From Trueperaceae bacterium (GTDB lineage: Bacteria; Deinococcota; Deinococci; Deinococcales; Trueperaceae): a stretch of DNA of 64,000 nucleotides. The stretch covers positions 1 through 64,000 of the forward strand of contig JAABSI010000007.1 of NCBI GenBank assembly GCA_011390455.1. The letters run 5' to 3'. Below the pieces are notes generated by a model. The model saw only the letters and a program-made list of their open reading frames with translations, made no database searches and was not told the DNA's origin. This document shows positions 60,338 to 64,000 of this stretch, piece by piece (position 1 is the first letter of the stretch; each line of letters starts with the position of its first letter). A program made the translations under genes and the position numbers.

Positions 60338-62473
60338 CTACCCCGCGGCGGCCTGGATCGCGGTGAGCGCGATCGTGTAGACGATGTCGTCGACCAGCGC
60401 CCCGCGGGAGAGGTCGTTCACCGGCCGGTTGAGGCCCTGCAGCATCGGCCCGATCGCGACCACGTGCGCGCTGCGCTGGACCGCCTTGTAGGTGGTGTTG
60501 CCGGTGTTGAGGTCCGGGAAGATCAGAACCGTCGCGCGGCCCGCCACGGCGCTTCCGGGGGCCTTCTGGCGGGCGACGTCGGGGGCGGTGGCCGCGTCGT
60601 ACTGCAGCGGCCCGTCGATCACCAGCTCGGGGCGCCGCGCGTGCGCGATGCGGGTCGCCTCGCGCACCTTGTCGACGTCGCTGCCCGCCCCCGAGGTCCC
60701 GGTGCTGAACGAGAGCATCGCCACCCGCGCCGGGATTCCGAAGGCCTCGGCCGAAGCGGCGGTCTGGAGCGCGATGTCGGCGAGCTCCTCGGCGTTCGGG
60801 TCCGGGTTGATCGCGCAGTCCGCGAAGGCGACCACCTGCTCGGGGAGGCACATGAAGAACACCGAGCTGATGAGCTTGGCGCCGGGGCGGGTGCGGATGA
60901 GCTGCAGCGCGGGCCGCACGGTGTCGGCGGTGGTGTGCACCGCGCCCGACACCAAGCCGTCGACCTCGCCCTGCGCCAGCATCATCGTCCCGAGCACCAC
61001 GGTGTCGCTCAGCTGCTCGCGCGCGAGCGTCGCGTCGAGCCCCTTGTGCTGGCGCAGTTCGACCATCGGCGCCACGTACCGCTCCCGACGATGTTTGGTG
61101 GGCTCGAGCACCTCCAACCCCTCGGGCAGCGCCACGCCTTGGCTGGCGGCGACCCGCTCGATCTCCTCGCGCCGCCCGAGGAGCACGCAGCGCGCGATGC
61201 CGCGCTCCTGGCACTCCGCCGCCGCCCGGATCGTGCGCGGCTCCTCGCCCTCGGGCAGCACGATGCGCCGGTCGGCCGCGCGCGCGCGGACGACGAGCCG
61301 GTGCATGAAGGCCGCCGGCGACAGCCGCGGTTCGCGATCGGTGGCGACCCGCTCGCGCAGGTAGGTCGTGTCGAGTTCGCTGGCGACCGCGTCCATCACC
61401 CGCTCCATGCGGTCGAGGTCGTCGATCGCCACCTCGAGGTTGATCGCGGCCGCGCGCGCCGACGTCACGTACGAGTCGGTGTCGACCGTCAGGATCGGCA
61501 GGCCGGTCTCGAAGGCCTTGCGGCAGAGCTCGAGCACCGACGGATCGGGGTCGATGCCGCCGGTGAGCACCACGCCCGCCAGCGGGACGCCGTTGAGCGC
61601 CGCCATGCAGGCCGCGACGAGCACGTCCTCGCGGTCGCCCGGCGTGACGATCAGCGCGTCGGGCCGCAGCCGATGGGTCATGTTGCGCAGCGTGCGCCCG
61701 ACCATCGAGACGTCGATCACCCGGCGGGTGGCCATCTCGCCCTCGTGGAGCGTGCGCGCACCCAGATGGCGCGCGACGTCGAGCACCCGCGGGGCCGCGA
61801 ACTGCGGCTGCCACGGGACGGCGCCGATGAGCGCGAGCCCCTGCTCGAGGAGCGGCACCTCGCGCCGCAGCGCCTCGGCGTCGAGCTCCCGTTCGGCCGG
61901 GATGGCGCCCGTCCGCGTGCCCCCCACCACCTCGAGGGTTGGCTCGTTGAGCCGGTTGACGATGACGCCCAGGACGTTGGGCGCCGCCGCGCCGCCGAAC
62001 AGCTGGGCGGTCGTCGCGAGGCGGTCGTTGAAGTCGGCCGGCGTCTGGCGCCCGAGCGCGCCGACGAACACGACCTCGGCGTCGAGCGCCCGCGCCACCT
62101 CCGCGTTCACCGTGTCGAGGCTCGGGTGCGCGCCGGTCGCCACCAGCCCCTCGACCACGACCACGTCGGCGCCCTCGGCGATGCCCTGGAAGCGCGCGAC
62201 GACCGCCTCGAGCAGACCGCCGACGTCGCCGACGGCGAGTCGGGCCTCGGCGTCGCGGAAGGGCATGGGCTCGGGCGGTTCGAGCGCGGTGAGCGCGCGC
62301 ACGAAGTGGGTGGAGCGCTCGGGCCCCTCCGCGTCGCCGGGCTGGCGGATGGGCTTGAAGAAGCGGACGCGCAGCCCCTCGCGGTCGAGGGCGCGCACGA
62401 TGCCGAGCGCCACCGACGTGAGCCCGGCACCCGACCCGGTGGGTACGACGTAGAAGACGTGGGATCCGGCCAT
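60338..62473 (-). CDS. pta: phosphate acetyltransferase, long form
   Basis: Makes acetyl-phosphate from acetyl-CoA and phosphate. The 711 residues form three domains: an N-terminal dethiobiotin-synthase-like P-loop domain (VVPTGSGAGLTSVALGIVRAL near 9-29, a variant P-loop lacking the usual GKT), a DRTGG domain (about 215-320), and the catalytic PTA_PTB domain (VLPEGEEPRTIRAAAECQERGI; VSGAVHTTADTVRPALQLI; FPDLNTGNTTYKAVQR). No acetate kinase gene is next to it. TAGGAT lies six bases before the ATG. Confidence 0.95.
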   Translation of the reverse strand: MAGSHVFYVVPTGSGAGLTSVALGIVRALDREGLRVRFFKPIRQPGDAEGPERSTHFVRALTALEPPEPMPFRDAEARLAVGDVGGLLEAVVARFQGIAEGADVVVVEGLVATGAHPSLDTVNAEVARALDAEVVFVGALGRQTPADFNDRLATTAQLFGGAAAPNVLGVIVNRLNEPTLEVVGGTRTGAIPAERELDAEALRREVPLLEQGLALIGAVPWQPQFAAPRVLDVARHLGARTLHEGEMATRRVIDVSMVGRTLRNMTHRLRPDALIVTPGDREDVLVAACMAALNGVPLAGVVLTGGIDPDPSVLELCRKAFETGLPILTVDTDSYVTSARAAAINLEVAIDDLDRMERVMDAVASELDTTYLRERVATDREPRLSPAAFMHRLVVRARAADRRIVLPEGEEPRTIRAAAECQERGIARCVLLGRREEIERVAASQGVALPEGLEVLEPTKHRRERYVAPMVELRQHKGLDATLAREQLSDTVVLGTMMLAQGEVDGLVSGAVHTTADTVRPALQLIRTRPGAKLISSVFFMCLPEQVVAFADCAINPDPNAEELADIALQTAASAEAFGIPARVAMLSFSTGTSGAGSDVDKVREATRIAHARRPELVIDGPLQYDAATAPDVARQKAPGSAVAGRATVLIFPDLNTGNTTYKAVQRSAHVVAIGPMLQGLNRPVNDLSRGALVDDIVYTIALTAIQAAAG

Positions 62474-62479
62474 GCGACC

Positions 62480-62485
62480 ATCCTA
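62480..62485 (-). promoter_or_regulatory. leaderless-type -10 box of pta
   Basis: TAGGAT on the minus strand, six bases before ATG 62473. Confidence 0.6.
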
Positions 62486-62521
62486 AGGGGCGCCGGCGGG
62501 GCACGGGCCCCGCGCGTCCCG

Positions 62522-62527
62522 TAGGAT
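62522..62527 (+). promoter_or_regulatory. -10 box of the RDD gene
   Basis: TAGGAT about 43 nt before the ATG. The leader contains GAGAGGAG. The same hexamer serves divergent pta 37 bp away. Confidence 0.5.
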
Positions 62528-62570
62528 GATCGCGTCCGACGGCACGCGCCCCGACTCGAGAGGAGCCCGC

Positions 62571-63077
62571 ATGGACGCCCCCACGCCCACCCCGCCCCCC
62601 ACGCAGCCCCCGCCCCCGACGTCGGGGAGCTCGGGCCCGATCGGCGGCAAGCCCGACACGGTCGCGCGCTTCCTGGCCTTCCTGATCGACGCCGTCGCCG
62701 TGGCCGCGATCGGCCTGGTGCCCGTCATCGGCGGGTTGGTGGGCATCGCGTACGTGCTCGCCCGCGACGGCCTGGACTTCGACTTCATGGACGGCCGTTC
62801 GATCGGCAAGAAGCTCATGAAGCTGCGTCCGGTGCGGCTCGACGGCCAGCCGATGGACCTGAGCACCTCGGTCATGCGCAACTGGCCGCTCACGCTCGGT
62901 TCGCTCGCCCAGGTCCTGATCTACGTTCCGGTGATCGGCTGGATCCTGATCCCGTTCGTCGGGCTCGCCGGCCTCGTGCTCGTGGTCATCGAGATCCTGC
63001 GCGTCCTGAACGACCCCGAAGGTCGCCGCTGGGGCGACCAGCTCGCCGGGACCAAGGTGATCGTCGTCGAGAACTGA
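62571..63077 (+). CDS. RDD-family membrane protein
   Basis: 168 residues. A Pro/Thr-rich cytoplasmic N-terminus (1-28) is followed by an RDD domain: RFLAFLIDAVAVAAIGLVP (the Arg and Asp of the name), a second hydrophobic segment after a charged loop with DGRSIGKKLMKLRPVRLDG, and PVIGWILIPFVGLAGLVLVVIEI, ending with EGRRWGDQLAGTKVI. Transport and Na+/H+ antiport roles have been proposed for some members. ATG 62571 was chosen for its ribosome site; the upstream in-frame ATG overlaps the promoter box. Confidence 0.82.
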   Translation: MDAPTPTPPPTQPPPPTSGSSGPIGGKPDTVARFLAFLIDAVAVAAIGLVPVIGGLVGIAYVLARDGLDFDFMDGRSIGKKLMKLRPVRLDGQPMDLSTSVMRNWPLTLGSLAQVLIYVPVIGWILIPFVGLAGLVLVVIEILRVLNDPEGRRWGDQLAGTKVIVVEN

Positions 63078-63165
63078 GCCGGACCCGCACGGGCGCGCGG
63101 TGGCGCCCGCCCCGGGCGTGTCCTCGACGCGCAGCCCGGGGCGTGGTGCACCGCGCGTCCGGCGG

Positions 63166-63171
63166 TATCCT
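63166..63171 (+). promoter_or_regulatory. leaderless-type -10 box of the MFS gene
   Basis: TATCCT, five bases, then GTG 63177. Confidence 0.6.
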
Positions 63172-63176
63172 GCCGC

Positions 63177-64000
63177 GTGACCGCCCCGCCGACCGCCGCC
63201 CCCGCCCCCAGCGGCTGGCGGCGCGTGCTGTGGGTGATGTTCACCGCGCAGCTCCTGTCGGCGATCGGTTTCTCCACGATCTTCCCGTTCCTCCCGAACT
63301 TCGTCGAGCACCTCGGCAGCAGCACCGGCGCGCCGGTGCTGCTGATGGTGACGCTGGTGTTCAGCGTCCAAGGGGTCGCGATGGCGATCGCCTCGCCGAT
63401 CTGGGGGGCGCTCTCCGATCGCTGGGGCCGCAAGCCGATGGTCGAGCGCGCCATGTACGGCGGGGCGGTGGTGATCCTGCTCATGGCCTTCGTGCGCTCG
63501 TCCGAAGAGCTCGTGGCCCTGCGCCTCATCCAGGGGTTGGTCACCGGCGTGGTGTCGGCGGCCACCTCGCTCGTCGCCTCGACCGCGCCCAAGGAGCGCA
63601 TGGGGTACGCGATGGGGGTGATGCAGACCGCGCTCTGGGCCGGGGTCTCCGTCGGGCCCGTGCTCGGGGGGCTGTTCGAGTACGCCTTCGGGTACCGCGC
63701 CGCCTTCGTGCTGACCGCCGTGCTGCTCGCGGTGGCCGGGGTGCTGGTGAGCACGCTGGTGCGCGAGTCGTTCGTCCCCCAACCGCGCACCGAACGGAGC
63801 ATGGTGGGCGGCATGGGGGCGGCCTTCGCCCACGTGCTGCGGGCGCCCGGGGTGGGCGTCGTGTTCCTCGTGCGCTTCTCGGCCTGGATGGGCCGCACGA
63901 TGATCGTGCCGTTCCTGCCGCTCTTCGTGACCGGGCTGATGGCGGGCGCCGCGACGTCGGGCATCGTCACCGGGATGGCGATCGGCGCCGCTTCGGCGAC
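63177..64000 (+). CDS. MFS transporter, drug efflux type (truncated by the window end)
   Basis: The first 274 residues are visible and the frame stays open at the window edge. N-terminal VLWVMFTAQLLSAIGFSTIF starts TM1, the MFS motif A loop is SPIWGALSDRWGRKPMVER (near 76-94), and an antiporter motif C is seen in GVMQTALWAGVSVGPVLGG. It resembles MdtG/TetA-type 12-TM multidrug exporters. The substrate is unknown. GTG 63177 is fixed by the TATCCT box. Confidence 0.85.
   Translation, partial: MTAPPTAAPAPSGWRRVLWVMFTAQLLSAIGFSTIFPFLPNFVEHLGSSTGAPVLLMVTLVFSVQGVAMAIASPIWGALSDRWGRKPMVERAMYGGAVVILLMAFVRSSEELVALRLIQGLVTGVVSAATSLVASTAPKERMGYAMGVMQTALWAGVSVGPVLGGLFEYAFGYRAAFVLTAVLLAVAGVLVSTLVRESFVPQPRTERSMVGGMGAAFAHVLRAPGVGVVFLVRFSAWMGRTMIVPFLPLFVTGLMAGAATSGIVTGMAIGAASA

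Noticed and set aside
57990..63833. 1947-codon minus-strand open frame
   Set aside because: Real MutS2 begins at 60293. Upstream it is the antisense or out-of-frame shadow of pta, the RDD gene and the MFS gene.

Overview
The window is 64 kb of very GC-rich, gene-dense bacterial chromosome. It holds about 50 protein genes, one tRNA, no rRNA, and no recognisable insertion sequence, prophage or CRISPR array. GTG starts are frequent. At least eleven gene pairs overlap by the four bases GTGA. About 19 protein genes carry a TANNNT hexamer only 5 to 8 nt before the start codon, with no convincing -35, which is the layout of leaderless transcripts. Combined with the futalosine menaquinone genes mqnC and a mqnX-like deaminase, a serA / class V aminotransferase pair, a deoxynucleoside kinase, SpoIID and MutS2, this suggests a Deinococcota-like organism, perhaps a Trueperales relative. 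That assignment is inference. The cell is clearly diderm: there is a lipid A (Raetz) gene set and a small outer-membrane-barrel-like protein ending in Phe.

Layout. 1-7844 (+): lpxD, lpxC, a Gfo/Idh dehydrogenase (GnnA candidate), fabZ, lpxA, an lpxB-family gene, an MsbA-like ABC exporter and a methyltransferase form one envelope-lipid cluster. 7851-14576 (-): recG, a membrane protein and a LEA14-like lipoprotein, then serA and a class V aminotransferase. 14663-19508 (+): a drug/H+ antiporter, an amino-acid ABC binding protein, a permease with a large internal insertion, and alanine racemase. 19548-26715: a CNNM/CorC protein (-), a deoxynucleoside kinase coupled to murE, a pyrimidine-nucleoside phosphorylase, initiator tRNA, era, a GIY-YIG protein and a small barrel-like secreted protein.

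26815-36078 is mostly minus strand: mfd, a DUF104-like peptide coupled to rsmI, a CsoR-family regulator (+) with an operator-like promoter, SpoIID, a small membrane protein and aconitase, with a winged-helix regulator divergent from aconitase. 36987-39835 (+): a pilin-like lipoprotein and a large secreted DUF3352/PPC-like protein. 39936-42670 (-): thioredoxin and the mqnC-mqnX pair.

42792-46924 (+): an unusual 1084-residue P-loop NTPase with a TPR-like C-terminus, coupled to a beta-hydroxyacid dehydrogenase. 46958-56454: a methyltransferase, mreB, GNAT, FKBP/SlyD, ggt, a half-size chrA, two small membrane proteins, MATE, an ankyrin-M23 peptidase fusion and Hsp20. 56613-64000: a LOG protein, a phosphoglycolate-phosphatase-like HAD protein, mutS2, pta, an RDD protein and an MFS transporter cut by the window end.

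Functionally the window is dominated by envelope construction (lipid A, peptidoglycan, elongation), DNA repair and transcription-coupled repair, and core metabolism. The most original loci are the NTPase/TPR gene at 42792, the CsoR homologue whose middle metal ligand is Tyr, the ankyrin-peptidase fusion, and the pervasive leaderless and GTGA architecture.
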